A model generated the notes under the pieces. That model was given only the letters and a program-made list of their open reading frames with translations, ran no database searches and was not told where the DNA came from. The position numbers were made by a program, and so were the translations under genes. A stretch of DNA of 64,000 bases from CAVXEH01 sp963805305 (lineage in GTDB: Bacteria > Chloroflexota > Limnocylindria > QHBO01), in assembly GCA_963805305.1 (NCBI GenBank), contig CAWDTM010000002.1, positions 1 to 64,000 on the forward strand. The letters run 5' to 3'. This document shows positions 8,720 to 18,147 of this stretch, piece by piece (the first letter of the stretch is position 1; each line of letters opens with the position of its first letter).

Positions 8720-10116
8720 GCACCTCCTTCGTGGGCCGGGACGTGCGGAGCGGCCACGGGCTCGCCGAGCGGGGAGATCAGCTCGTCAGGCGGAACCGGC
8801 GACGGTGCGGGGCCGTGCAGGATCTCCCGCCGCATGAGGAAGAGCCACAGCGCGCCGATGAGCGCGTAGAGCAGCCCGAGGATGATGATCGAGGCCAGGA
8901 TCTCGGGCGCGGAGACCACCGGGGAGGTCGCGTCCGCCGTGCGCATCACGCCGTAGACGATCCACGGCTGGCGGCCGATCTCGGCGGTCGCCCAGCCGAG
9001 CTGCACCGCGATGAGCGGTGCCGGCGTGGCGATCACCGCAGCCCACAGCCAGCGTCGCGACGTCTCCAGCCGCCCGCGCCACCATGCCCACACCCCGCCC
9101 AGCATCACGAGGAGCATGACCGTGCCCAGCACCACCATGTTGTGGTAGGCGAGGAAGGTCGCGGCCACCGGGGGCCAGTCGCCCGCCGGGAATGCCTCGA
9201 GGCCCTTGATGGCCGCCTCGAAGTTCCCGAAGGCGAGGAAGCTGAGCAGCCGGGTGATGACGAGCTCCGGGCCGGTCACGGCAGCCGTCGGGTCCTGTGC
9301 CGGCGGCAGGGAGAAGATCACGAGCGGCGCTCCGCTGGTGGTCGAGTAGAGCCCCTGCATCGCCGCGAACTTGGCTTCCTGTGTCGCTGCCACCTGGCGC
9401 GCAGAGCCGTCGCCGGTGACGAACATGAGCACGGCCGCGGCGAACGCGAGCACCAGGCCGATGCGGATCGTCATCGCTGCGACATCCCGGTGACGCCCCT
9501 TCAGCAGGTACCACGCCGCGGTGCCCACCACGAGGAACGCGCCGACCGCCCACGCGGACGCGACGGTGTGGAGGTAGCGCGGCAGGGTCGAGGGATTGAA
9601 GACGGCGACCCAGAAATCCGTGAGCACCGCCTTGTCCCCGACCACCTCATAGCCCGCGGGGGTCTGCATCCAGGAGTCGGCGACGATGATCCAGAAGGCC
9701 GAGAGCGTGGCGCCCGCCGCCACGAGCACGGCGGCGATCCAGCGCAGCGTCGAGCCGACCCGATGCCGGCCGAAGAGGAGGATGCCCAGGAAGCTCGACT
9801 CGAGGAAGAAGGCCAGCACGCCCTCGGCCGCCAGCGGCGAGCCGAAGATGTCCCCCACGAAGGTGGAGTAGCGCGACCAGTTCGTCCCGAACTGGAACTC
9901 CATGACGATGCCGGTCGCGACGCCGACGGCGAAGGTCAGGGCGAAGATCCGGGTCCAGAAGGTTGCGATCCGGTCGTAGAGCTCACGATTCGTCCGCCAG
10001 CGCAGGGTCTCGACGACGGCGATGAAGAGGCCCAGGCCAATGGTGATTGCCGGGAAGATGAAGTGGAACGCGATCGTGAGCGCGAACTGGATCCGCGCCA
10101 GGAGCACGGGGTCCAC
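8716..10116 (-). CDS. cydA: Cytochrome bd quinol oxidase subunit I
   Basis: The haem-bearing subunit of the cytochrome bd oxidase, 466 residues. It reduces oxygen to water using quinol without pumping protons. Visible ligands are the N-terminal FHFIFP histidine (haem b595), the LHTVASAW histidine (haem b558), the proton-path glutamate in AAEGVLAFFLES, and the Met in GRQPWIVYGVMRT. The Q loop is short, as in Actinobacteria, Firmicutes and Chloroflexota rather than E. coli. It starts with GTG at 10116 with GGAG nine bases upstream. It probably provides low-oxygen or stress respiration. Confidence 0.94.
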   Translation of the reverse strand: MDPVLLARIQFALTIAFHFIFPAITIGLGLFIAVVETLRWRTNRELYDRIATFWTRIFALTFAVGVATGIVMEFQFGTNWSRYSTFVGDIFGSPLAAEGVLAFFLESSFLGILLFGRHRVGSTLRWIAAVLVAAGATLSAFWIIVADSWMQTPAGYEVVGDKAVLTDFWVAVFNPSTLPRYLHTVASAWAVGAFLVVGTAAWYLLKGRHRDVAAMTIRIGLVLAFAAAVLMFVTGDGSARQVAATQEAKFAAMQGLYSTTSGAPLVIFSLPPAQDPTAAVTGPELVITRLLSFLAFGNFEAAIKGLEAFPAGDWPPVAATFLAYHNMVVLGTVMLLVMLGGVWAWWRGRLETSRRWLWAAVIATPAPLIAVQLGWATAEIGRQPWIVYGVMRTADATSPVVSAPEILASIIILGLLYALIGALWLFLMRREILHGPAPSPVPPDELISPLGEPVAAPHVPAHEGGA

Positions 10117-10233
10117 GTGGCAGGTCTCCGCAACGGGCTACCTGCCGATGGTTCGGTGTCTGCCGCGCCGTCGCCAGAGCCTCATGGCCCGGCACGCCGA
10201 TGACGACCGGCCCCCGAAATGCCGGGCGCGGGC

Positions 10234-10614
10234 TCAGGCGGCGAGCGGATCCACGGTGACCTCGATGAGGGGCGAGTGGGCGACCATCTCCTCGAGGTTC
10301 TGCCTCGGCCAGGCAGTGGCGATGATCCGCTCCATGACGGCGCGCCGCTCGGCCGGATCGTCGATGATCCGTGCCGTCGCCGGGACGTCCGCCACGGGCC
10401 CGTTCTTGAGGTGGACCGTGAGGTGCGAGTCGGCCTCCAGGTTGGCGAGCCAGCTCCGACGTCGGTCGGCGCGGGGCATGCCGCTGATGTAGATGCGCCC
10501 GTCGAAGACGTGGTAGACGATCTCGATGCGGCGCGGCTGACCCGAGCGGCGGCCGGTCGTGGTGATGTCGATGAGGCCCGGGTGCGCGAGCGCCCGGCGG
10601 GTCTGGTCGTTCAT
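10234..10614 (-). CDS. Deazaflavin (F420)-dependent nitroreductase-family protein
   Basis: A 126-residue split-barrel protein of the FDOR/DUF385 type. The N-terminal ITTTGRRSGQPRRIEI motif is characteristic of F420H2-dependent reductases and related enzymes. A strand-rich core with VYHVFDGRIYISG and LTVHLKNG follows. Members reduce quinones, nitro compounds or other acceptors, and a few bind other flavins or haem, so the cofactor is inferred. The AGGAAGG ribosome binding site supports the ATG at 10614. It has its own promoter region, and an LLM-type F420 enzyme at 38.8 kb is consistent with the cofactor. Confidence 0.8.
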   Translation of the reverse strand: MNDQTRRALAHPGLIDITTTGRRSGQPRRIEIVYHVFDGRIYISGMPRADRRRSWLANLEADSHLTVHLKNGPVADVPATARIIDDPAERRAVMERIIATAWPRQNLEEMVAHSPLIEVTVDPLAA

Positions 10615-10665
10615 GGCGCCTTCCTGATTTCAAGCATCCGCGGCGGTCGGCGGCGCGGTTGGTAG

Positions 10666-10685
10666 TTGCATTCGCAATCAGTATA
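10666..10685 (-). promoter_or_regulatory. Promoter and inverted repeat upstream of FDOR gene
   Basis: On the minus strand a TATACT -10 box (10685-10680) is followed at once by the inverted repeat TTGCGAATGCAA (10677-10666), which would cover the transcription start. Its position suggests a repressor site for the FDOR gene. I do not know the regulator; the GC-flanked TTGC/GCAA form loosely recalls metal-responsive operators. Confidence 0.35.
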
Positions 10686-10851
10686 GCGTCCGCGGAGGTT
10701 GCATGCCGCGTGGGGCTGGCGGTCCGGCCCGGCGGTGCGCTAGACTGGCCTCCCGAGCAGAGGTTGACGACCTGCGCTCGCGTGTTGCCCGAAAGGGGCC
10801 GGCCGCCGCCCCGTTCGCACGCTTGGGTCACTGCCGCGAAAGGTCCTCACC

Positions 10852-12558
10852 ATGCCCAAGTACGTCTTCGTCACAGGTGGCGTCGCCAGCTCCCTTGGCA
10901 AGGGCATCACCGCGGCATCCCTCGGCCGTATCCTCAAGTCCCGCGGGGTCCCCGTCTCCATCCTGAAGCTGGATCCATATATCAACATCGATCCCGGGAC
11001 CATGTCGCCCTACCAGCACGGCGAGGTCTTCGTGACCGATGACGGGGCCGAGACGGACCTGGACCTGGGGCACTACGAGCGCTTCATCGACGAGAACCTG
11101 TCCCAGGCGAGCAACGTGACGACCGGTCGCATCTACTCGGCGGTCATCGCCAAGGAACGACGCGGCGACTACCTGGGCGGCACCGTGCAGGTCATTCCGC
11201 ACATCACCAACGAGATCAAGGAGCGGATCCAGCGCGTCGCGCGCGAGGGGACCGGGAGCGTGGCCGGCAGCGGCGTGGCGGGCCACGGCGTGGTCATCGT
11301 TGAGGTCGGCGGGACGGTGGGCGACATCGAGTCGCTCCCGTTCCTGGAGGCGATCCGCCAGATGCGGAAGGATGTCGGGCGCCGGAACGTCCTCTACGTC
11401 CACGTCACCTGGCTCCCCTCCATCGGCGCCACCGGCGAGCTGAAGACCAAGCCCACGCAGCACTCCGTCAGCACCCTGCGCGGCATCGGCATCCAGCCCG
11501 ACGTGATCATCCTGCGCAGCGACGAGCCCATCGACGACGAGATCCTCGACAAGGTCTCGCTCTTCACGGATGTCGACGTGCATGCCGTCATCCCGCTCAA
11601 GACCGCGCGAAGCATCTACGAGGTGCCCCTCCAGCTCGAGCGGGCCGGACTCGGCAAGCTGCTCGTCCGCGAGCTCGAGATTCCCGGTGGCGAGCCGGAT
11701 CTCCACGAGTGGCAGGAGCTGGTGGAGCGGATCCGCTCGCCCCGCCCGGACCTCGAGGTGGCGATCGTGGGCAAGTACACCGAGCTGCCCGACGCGTATA
11801 TCAGCGTCTCCGAGGCGCTCAAGCATGCGGCGCTCCACCATCGGGTTGACGTCAAGGTGCGCTGGATCCGCAGCGAGCATCTCGAGCGACTCGAGACCGA
11901 GGAGGTGGCGCGGGAGCTGAAGGGGGTCTCCGGCATCGTGGTGCCGGGCGGCTTCGGGTATCGCGGCGTGGAGGGCAAGATCCGGGCGATTCGCTGGGCG
12001 CGCCTCAACGGGGTGCCGTTCCTGGGTCTCTGCCTGGGGCTGCAGTGCGCGGTCATCGAGTTCGCGCGGGAGGTGCTCGGTACCGACGACGCGAACTCGA
12101 GCGAGTTCAACGTGTTCACGGCCAACCCGGTCATCGACCTGATGCCCGACCAGCACGACGTCGCCGACAAGGGTGGCACCATGCGCCTCGGCCTCTACCC
12201 GGCCCGTCTCGAGGAGGGCAGCCTCGTCCGGGCGGCATATGGCACGGAGATCGCCTATGAGCGCCATCGGCACCGTTTCGAGGTCAACAACGCCTATCGC
12301 GATCGCCTGGGCGAGGCCGGGATGTGGTTCTCCGGCGTCTCACCGGACGAGCGCCTGGTCGAGTACATCGAGCTGCGCGACCACCCGTGGTTCGTGGCGA
12401 CCCAGGCACATCCGGAGCTGAAGAGCCGCCCGAACCGGGCCCATCCGCTGTTCCGGGACTTCGTCGGGGCTGCGGCCCGCCGGTCCGGGCTCGTCACCGA
12501 GGCGGGGCAGACGACAGCAGGGACCGCCGGGGCGGCGGCGCCAACGAGGGCCTCCTGA
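10852..12558 (+). CDS. pyrG: CTP synthase
   Basis: CTP synthase aminates UTP to CTP using glutamine and ATP. The N-terminal amidoligase domain shows the P-loop GGVASSLGKG (residues about 8-17), KLDPYINIDPGTMSP and DLGHYERF. The C-terminal class-I glutaminase has VPGGFGYRG, the catalytic Cys in GLCLGLQC (about residue 393) and the His/Glu in QAHPELKSRP. The length of 568 residues is typical, with a low-complexity tail. The ATG at 10852 lies about 100 nt downstream of a TAGACT -10 candidate (10741-10746), so the mRNA has a leader of that size. It is followed after 4 bp by a metallopeptidase gene. Confidence 0.96.
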   Translation: MPKYVFVTGGVASSLGKGITAASLGRILKSRGVPVSILKLDPYINIDPGTMSPYQHGEVFVTDDGAETDLDLGHYERFIDENLSQASNVTTGRIYSAVIAKERRGDYLGGTVQVIPHITNEIKERIQRVAREGTGSVAGSGVAGHGVVIVEVGGTVGDIESLPFLEAIRQMRKDVGRRNVLYVHVTWLPSIGATGELKTKPTQHSVSTLRGIGIQPDVIILRSDEPIDDEILDKVSLFTDVDVHAVIPLKTARSIYEVPLQLERAGLGKLLVRELEIPGGEPDLHEWQELVERIRSPRPDLEVAIVGKYTELPDAYISVSEALKHAALHHRVDVKVRWIRSEHLERLETEEVARELKGVSGIVVPGGFGYRGVEGKIRAIRWARLNGVPFLGLCLGLQCAVIEFAREVLGTDDANSSEFNVFTANPVIDLMPDQHDVADKGGTMRLGLYPARLEEGSLVRAAYGTEIAYERHRHRFEVNNAYRDRLGEAGMWFSGVSPDERLVEYIELRDHPWFVATQAHPELKSRPNRAHPLFRDFVGAAARRSGLVTEAGQTTAGTAGAAAPTRAS

Positions 12559-12562
12559 GCCG

Positions 12563-14143
12563 ATGCCGACCACCAGCCGAACTCGCAGCGCCACCAGGGG
12601 CTTCGACACCGATGCGTACGAGCGCAGCGTCGAGGCCTTCCTCGCCGAGGTCGAGGAGGAGCGGTTCCGCAACGGGGCGGGCCTGAAGGACGACCTGGCG
12701 CTGGCCCCCATCTACGTGCGCCACGCCACGCTCTTCGACCGGGCCACCGTCGATGCCCTGCACGGACGTGTGGCCGCGGGCGACACGGCGGTCGGGCGCC
12801 ATCGGGCCCTCCTGGCGTTCGCGACCGATGGCCTCCTCGAACGGGCGGTGGCGCCGCTCACCGATGCGATCGCGACTGCCGAGAGCCGGGCGCTGATCAT
12901 GTGGCGCGGAGAGGCGATCGGCTACCGGGCGGCTCAGGCGCGGATCAGCGCCCTCGGCGATCGGGCCGAGCGCAACGAGCTCTTCGATCGTTGGCTCCAG
13001 GCCGTGGAGGCCATCAATCCCCAGCGCCGCGAGCGACTCGACCGGATCCACGTGCTCGCCGGGGAGCTCGGATACCGCGATTACGTCGAGCTCGTGTCGG
13101 TGACCCGGGGTTGGGACCCCGACGCGCTCGGGGTCTCCGTGCGCGAGGGCCTGGCTGCGACCGAGACGGGTTACTTCGCCGCGATGCGCCGATCGATGGC
13201 CACCATCGGCATCGAGCAGGGGGACGGGACGCTGGCCGACGCATGGCACATCCTGCGTGGCAGTGGCTGGGACGGCTGGTTCCCCCCGCGCCGCCTGGCG
13301 GACGTCCTCGAGTCGACCTTCGCCGGTCTGGGCATGGGCCTGGCCGGACGCGCGGGCGCGACGCTCGACCTGGAGGCGCGACCAGGGAAGTCGTCGCGCG
13401 CATTCTGCGCAGTCGTCAACGCGCCTGGCGACGTCCGGCTCGTCGTCAACCCGCATGGCGGCTGGCAGGACTACCGCACCGCCCTGCACGAAGCCGGGCA
13501 CCTCGTGCACTTCAGCGAGGTCGATCCTGCGCTCCCCGCCTCGCAGCGGATCCTGGGCGATGCGAGCGTGGCCGAGGGCTACGCCATGGCGTTCGATGCC
13601 CTGCCCGGTGAGCCCAGCTGGCTCTCCGGACAACTCGAGATGCGCCGGGAGGAGGCGCTCGCCTTTGTCGACTTCATGGCCCTCGTCACCCTGCACCGGA
13701 TGCGCCGGCTCGGGGCACTGCACCTGTCGGAGCTGAGCCTCCACCGCGGAGGGCCCGACGCGGTGCATCGCGCGACCTTCGCCGGCACGCTGGGGCTGCT
13801 CACCGGGGTGCAGGTGCCGGAGGCCCTGTACCTGACCCTCGTCGACGACGGGATGTACCGCGGCTCGTACCTGCGCGCGATGATGCTCGGCGCGACGCTC
13901 GGCGAGGCCATGGCGCAACGGCACGGACCGGCCTGGTGGCACGACAAAGCGGCCGGCGCCGACGTCCGCGGGCTCCTGTCGCGCGGCCTCGGCTGGAATG
14001 CCGAGCAGGTTGTTGCGCACCTCGGGTATGATTCCCTCGACTGGCGGCCGGTCCTGCGCAAGATCCGGACGCAGCTCATCGGCGAGATGAGCGGATACGG
14101 CGGGCCCAACATCACGACGCGAGCCGGGACCCGCAAGATCTGA
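12563..14143 (+). CDS. M3-like zinc metallopeptidase
   Basis: A 526-residue helical protein with the zinc site of gluzincins: HEAGH at about residues 310-314 in TALHEAGHLVHF, and a downstream glutamate in VAEGYAMAFD (about 337). The preceding segment VNPHGGWQDYRTALHE matches the M3/M32-like pattern in which an oligopeptidase closes round short peptides. No signal peptide, so cytoplasmic. Compared with M3 oligopeptidases (about 600-680 residues) it is short, so it may be a separate subfamily. It begins 4 bp after pyrG and is probably co-transcribed with it, without an obvious functional link. Confidence 0.75.
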   Translation: MPTTSRTRSATRGFDTDAYERSVEAFLAEVEEERFRNGAGLKDDLALAPIYVRHATLFDRATVDALHGRVAAGDTAVGRHRALLAFATDGLLERAVAPLTDAIATAESRALIMWRGEAIGYRAAQARISALGDRAERNELFDRWLQAVEAINPQRRERLDRIHVLAGELGYRDYVELVSVTRGWDPDALGVSVREGLAATETGYFAAMRRSMATIGIEQGDGTLADAWHILRGSGWDGWFPPRRLADVLESTFAGLGMGLAGRAGATLDLEARPGKSSRAFCAVVNAPGDVRLVVNPHGGWQDYRTALHEAGHLVHFSEVDPALPASQRILGDASVAEGYAMAFDALPGEPSWLSGQLEMRREEALAFVDFMALVTLHRMRRLGALHLSELSLHRGGPDAVHRATFAGTLGLLTGVQVPEALYLTLVDDGMYRGSYLRAMMLGATLGEAMAQRHGPAWWHDKAAGADVRGLLSRGLGWNAEQVVAHLGYDSLDWRPVLRKIRTQLIGEMSGYGGPNITTRAGTRKI

Positions 14144-14218
14144 CCGTACGACCGCCGCGCGTCGCCCCGCACGTCAGGCCCCCGCCCGAGCGAGGCTTAC
14201 CAATGATCTGAGCCCGCG

Positions 14219-14239
14219 GACCGGTGCGCCGTACCGGTC
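14219..14239 (+). other. Hairpin in the intergenic region upstream of rho
   Basis: A 7-bp inverted repeat, GACCGGT (14219-14225) and ACCGGTC (14233-14239), with a 7-nt loop, in the 206-bp gap before rho. It could be a weak terminator for the peptidase gene or part of a rho leader. Rho is autoregulated through its leader in several bacteria, but nothing else here proves it. Confidence 0.3.
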
Positions 14240-14349
14240 GGGGCATTGGCGGGACGCTCCAACCGCGGTACCGGCGGAGCCGATTCCCGGTGAACCTTCG
14301 ACAGAGGTCCTCTCACTCCCATGAATCACACCCGGCAGACCCTGCGACC

Positions 14350-15822
14350 ATGAACGAGGAAGCGCGCACGCCGCGCCGCAACAGGTCGCGCCGCCGATCC
14401 GACGGAGGCGGCGCTCGCCGCCCCGCGCAGCGTCAGAACTTTCCCCGCCGCCGCAACGACTACATGACCGGCGGCTATTCGAGCATTTACTCGGGTCCGT
14501 TCCCGACAGAGGAGGACGGCCCCATGGAGCCGCTGAGCCTGGCGGACCTCCAGGCCAAGCCGGTGGACGAGCTGCGTGAGCTCGCCGGTGAGCACGGCAT
14601 CGAGAATTTCGAGGAGATGGAGCACCAGGATCTCGTCCTCAAGCTCCTCGACGCCGTGCCGCTGGCGCCCGTCCGCAAACCCGCTGAGCAGAACGGCCAG
14701 CCCGGCATCGCCGAGGGAATCCTGGAGATCGTCGACGAGGGCTTCGGCTTCCTGCGCCGCCACGGGGTCATGCCGTCGAACGACGACATCTACGTCAGCT
14801 CGAGCCAGGTGCGCCGATTCGCCCTGCGCACCGGCGACCGGGTGACCGGCCAGACGCGGCCGCCCAAGGACCAGGAGAAGTACTGGGGCCTGCTGCGGGT
14901 GGACACCGTCAACGGCGTCGATCCGGAGACTGCCAAGCGCCGTCCGTACTTCGACTCGCTGGTACCCGTCTTCCCCGACGACATGTTCGACATCGAGGTC
15001 GACCAGAAGAACCTGACCCAGCGCCTCATCAACCTGATCGCGCCCATCGGCAAGGGGCAGCGCGGCCTCATCCTCTCGCCCGCCAAGGCCGGCAAGACCA
15101 CCGTCCTCAAGCAGATCGCGTCGGGAATCACCGCCAACTACCCCGAGACGCTCCTCATGGTCGCCCTCATCGGCGAGCGGCCGGAGGAGGTGACGGACAT
15201 GAGCAGGTCGGTGAACGGCGAGATCTACGCCTCGACCTTCGACGAGCCGACGGAGAACCACACCCGGGTCGCCGAGATGGCGCTCGAGATCGCCAAGCGG
15301 CAGGTGGAGACCGGTCGCGACGTCGTCATCCTGCTGGACTCGATCACCCGCCTGGCCCGCGCCTACAACCTGGCGCTGCCCGCATCGGGGAAGACCCTCT
15401 CCGGTGGTGTGGATCCGGTGGCCCTCTACCCCCCGAAGCGCTTCTTCGGGGCGGCCCGCAACATCGAGCACGGCGGCTCGCTCACCATCATCGCCACCTG
15501 CCTCGTCGACACCGGCTCGCGCATGGACGATGTCATCTACGAGGAGTTCAAGGGCACCGGCAACATGGAGCTCGCGCTGGACCGCAAGCTCAGCGAGAAG
15601 CGCATCTTCCCGGCCATTGACGTGCTGCGCTCCGGCACGCGCCGTGAGGAGCTGCTCCTCGACGAGAACAGCCTGCGGATGGTGTGGACCATGCGCCGCA
15701 TGCTGAGCGCTCTCGGTCCCAACGAGGGGATCGAGCTGCTCATGCAGCGCCTCGGCAAGACCAAGAACAACGCGGAGTTCCTCGTGTCCCTGTCGAAGTC
15801 GGTGGAGGCCTCCGAGCGCTGA
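14350..15822 (+). CDS. rho: Transcription termination factor Rho
   Basis: The hexameric RNA-dependent ATPase that ends transcription. In order: an Arg/Gly-rich N-terminal extension, the Rho-N helical domain (LSLADLQAKPVDELRELAGEHGIE), the cold-shock-like RNA-binding domain (GILEIVDEGFGFLRRHG), and the ATPase domain with Walker A SPAKAGKTT (about residue 242) and Walker B VVILLDSITRLARAYN. The Q-loop and R-loop segments are intact. Start choice is uncertain. ATG 14350 keeps the Arg-rich extension seen in many high-GC Rho proteins, but ATG 14524 (MEPLSLADLQ) has the much better ribosome binding site, AGAGGAGG. Two forms are possible. Confidence 0.95.
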   Translation: MNEEARTPRRNRSRRRSDGGGARRPAQRQNFPRRRNDYMTGGYSSIYSGPFPTEEDGPMEPLSLADLQAKPVDELRELAGEHGIENFEEMEHQDLVLKLLDAVPLAPVRKPAEQNGQPGIAEGILEIVDEGFGFLRRHGVMPSNDDIYVSSSQVRRFALRTGDRVTGQTRPPKDQEKYWGLLRVDTVNGVDPETAKRRPYFDSLVPVFPDDMFDIEVDQKNLTQRLINLIAPIGKGQRGLILSPAKAGKTTVLKQIASGITANYPETLLMVALIGERPEEVTDMSRSVNGEIYASTFDEPTENHTRVAEMALEIAKRQVETGRDVVILLDSITRLARAYNLALPASGKTLSGGVDPVALYPPKRFFGAARNIEHGGSLTIIATCLVDTGSRMDDVIYEEFKGTGNMELALDRKLSEKRIFPAIDVLRSGTRREELLLDENSLRMVWTMRRMLSALGPNEGIELLMQRLGKTKNNAEFLVSLSKSVEASER

Positions 15823-17183
15823 ACCGTTCGTCCGCGCGATCCGGGTTCCTCGTCGCCCTCGGTCTCGCCGCGCTCCTCGCCGCCTGTGGCAGCCCGTCAC
15901 CCACGCCCAGCGGCGCGGGTGCCAGCGCAACGCCGGGGCTGCCCAGCGCGAGCGCGACGCCGGCTCCGGGCTCGGTGATCCCGGCTCCGGGGAGCTCGAG
16001 CACCGTGTACGCGCCGAACCCCGCGGCGATCGTGGTGGCCATCGACCCGGGCCACGGCGGATGCCTGGACTGGGGCGTCGCAAACCCGTACGACAACACG
16101 CCGGACAAGGCAGAGAAGGCGGACACGCTGGGCATTGCGCTGGCCCTCAAGGCCATGCTCGAGGCGCAGGGGATCACCGTCGTCCTGACCCGCAGCGACG
16201 ACTCGGCGCTGGCGGGCGACAACTACCCGTCGCTCGGCTGCGACGGCCCGCCGTGGCGTGACGTCAATGGCGACGGGATCAGCGGCTTCGGTCCGAACGT
16301 TCCGGAGGCGACCCGGACGCGCGATGAGCTCTCGGCGCGGATCGACCTCGCCAACGTCGCGCGCGCCGACCTGGAGATCAGCATCCACATCAACTCGATG
16401 ACGCAGGGCGGGCAGGTCTACAAGATCGCGGCCACCCAGACCTACTTCACCGATGCCCTCCCGTGGGCCGATGCCTCGCAGCGCCTGGCGCAGGACGTCC
16501 AGGACGGGGTCGTGAGCTCCATGGCAGCCGCGGCGAGCTGGGATCGGCAGGACCGCGGCATCGACGGGACGGCGCCCTACCTGTACATCCTCAAGCCGGC
16601 CGGCAGCGCGGATAACGAGCCTCGCCGCGGCCTCCTCATGCCGGCCATCCTCACCGAGGTCGGATCCATGTCGCTCGAGGTGGAGAGCCAGTTGCTGGCC
16701 ACTCCCGCCGGATACCAGGCCGCGGCCAGGGGAATCTTCGACGGCATCGGCCGCTACCTGGCCGCACGGCCGGTGGCTGCCAGGATCGATGCGCTCGTCC
16801 CCGGCGGAGCCGCCGGCACGCAGCCCACGGCGGTGGCCGGCGACGGTCCACCGTTCTGGCCGCCCGTGGCTCCCGCCGACCGGCAGCTGACGGTGCGCGT
16901 GGTCAACACGGGAATCGACCCGTGGCCGGCGGGGATGCGACTCGCCGCCGCCTGGGGCGCCACCGCGATGCCCTACCTCGCCGCCGCACCGGAGGGCCTG
17001 GCACCGCTGGATGCGACGCTGCCCGCTCTCGGCCCCGGCGAGTCCGTGGAGGTGCCCATCGTGCTGCCCGCCGTGCCCGCTGGGGGACGAGCGGTGGCGT
17101 GGGTCACGCTCATCGGCGCGGACGGCACGCCCGTCAGCGCAACCGGATCCGCTCCGCTCCAGCTGGAGAGCACCGGGCGGTAA
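15819..17183 (+). CDS. N-acetylmuramoyl-L-alanine amidase (Amidase_3), lipoprotein
   Basis: A zinc amidase that cuts the bond between peptidoglycan glycan and stem peptide. The Amidase_3 marks are IVVAIDPGHGG (zinc His), the Glu in PDKAEKADTLG, ARADLEISIHINS (second His) and TEVGSMS near the catalytic Glu. The first residues form a lipoprotein signal (FLVALGLAALLAACGS, lipobox LLAAC), so the enzyme is tethered outside the membrane. A C-terminal domain of about 110 residues resembles an Ig-like fold. No ATG, GTG or TTG fits: the only candidate that keeps the signal peptide and is not deep inside rho is CTG 15819, overlapping the rho stop (CTGA). Confidence 0.8.
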   Translation: MNRSSARSGFLVALGLAALLAACGSPSPTPSGAGASATPGLPSASATPAPGSVIPAPGSSSTVYAPNPAAIVVAIDPGHGGCLDWGVANPYDNTPDKAEKADTLGIALALKAMLEAQGITVVLTRSDDSALAGDNYPSLGCDGPPWRDVNGDGISGFGPNVPEATRTRDELSARIDLANVARADLEISIHINSMTQGGQVYKIAATQTYFTDALPWADASQRLAQDVQDGVVSSMAAAASWDRQDRGIDGTAPYLYILKPAGSADNEPRRGLLMPAILTEVGSMSLEVESQLLATPAGYQAAARGIFDGIGRYLAARPVAARIDALVPGGAAGTQPTAVAGDGPPFWPPVAPADRQLTVRVVNTGIDPWPAGMRLAAAWGATAMPYLAAAPEGLAPLDATLPALGPGESVEVPIVLPAVPAGGRAVAWVTLIGADGTPVSATGSAPLQLESTGR

Positions 17184-17222
17184 GGGCCGAATGTCACGGG
17201 TACCTGGTGACCCCTGGCCGGG

Positions 17223-17252
17223 TTGACCCCCCTTCGACGCCGCTGGTACCAT
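17223..17252 (+). promoter_or_regulatory. Promoter of the M23 peptidase gene
   Basis: TTGACC at 17223-17228 and TACCAT at 17247-17252, 18 bp apart, lie about 100 bp before the M23 gene. They fit a housekeeping sigma promoter in the form (TANNNT) seen elsewhere in the window. Confidence 0.5.
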
Positions 17253-17355
17253 CGCCGCAGCGCGACTCGAGCCGTACCGTTCCGCATTCGGGGGTACTGG
17301 ATCGAGCGGCGGGTCGCACGCCCGTTGCCGGTACCCGCCTCCTGGAGCTGAGCTA

Positions 17356-18087
17356 TTGCCCGAGCGACATCGACGGCTGCCCCGACTGACTGAGGCTCGT
17401 CCCTTGTCCCGCGCCGTCGCCCATCTGGCGGTGGTGGGGCTGGTGGCCTTCAGTGCAGCGTTCGGTCTCGCAGCCGTTCACAACGGTGCGAGCGGACAGG
17501 GCGGACTGACCTTCGACGTCGTCGCCACCGCGCGCGGCGCGGCGACCCAGGCGCAGGCGCTCAAGGCGGCGCACTTCGAGCTCGAGCCGCAGAACGCGGA
17601 CACGGACCCGCTCCTCTCCCGCCGTGTCTTCCCCACACCCACACCGGCACCCACGCCCACACCGGCACCCACAGCCAAGCCGCGCGTGACGGCTCCCCAG
17701 CCGATCGCGGCCGTGGTGAGCAACGGAACGCTGCTGTGGCCCGTTCCCGGCGCCGTGATCACGCAGTACTTCTGGTCCGGCCATCTCGCCGTTGATCTCG
17801 CCGTCCATGCCGGCAGCCCAGTCTTGGCGGCCGCGTCGGGCACTGTGATCTGGGCGGGTTGGCGCACGAACGGTGGCGGCCTCGTGGTCGAGATCGACCA
17901 TGGCAACGGGCTCCACACCGTCTACAACCACCTGGGCGCCATCCTCGTCGGACCCGGCGCCACGGTGACCCGCGGACAGCGGATCGCCTCCGTTGGCTGC
18001 ACCGGCCTGTGCACCGGACCACACGTTCACTTCCAGGTTTCGATCAACGGCGTCTTCGTCAACCCGCTGCGCTACATCTCCCGCTGA
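17356..18087 (+). CDS. M23 (LytM-type) peptidoglycan endopeptidase
   Basis: A 243-residue exported protein. It has an N-terminal hydrophobic segment (AVAHLAVVGLVAFSAAFGLAAV), a Pro/Thr repeat linker (repeats of PTPAPTPT), and a C-terminal M23 domain. Zinc ligands are visible in SGHLAVDLAVHAGSPV (HxxxD) and HVHFQV, with HTVYNHLG between. Active LytM enzymes cut peptide cross-links in the cell wall, and all the usual metal ligands are present, so it is probably catalytic. The TTG at 17356 is favoured by GGAG eight bases upstream; TTG 17404 is an alternative. It follows another wall hydrolase, though it has its own promoter. Confidence 0.85.
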   Translation: MPERHRRLPRLTEARPLSRAVAHLAVVGLVAFSAAFGLAAVHNGASGQGGLTFDVVATARGAATQAQALKAAHFELEPQNADTDPLLSRRVFPTPTPAPTPTPAPTAKPRVTAPQPIAAVVSNGTLLWPVPGAVITQYFWSGHLAVDLAVHAGSPVLAAASGTVIWAGWRTNGGGLVVEIDHGNGLHTVYNHLGAILVGPGATVTRGQRIASVGCTGLCTGPHVHFQVSINGVFVNPLRYISR

Positions 18088-18147
18088 TCGACTCCGCGCT
18101 CCCGGTGCTCGCCGCCCTGCGTGCGGCTGCCCGCTATGATCCCCGCG

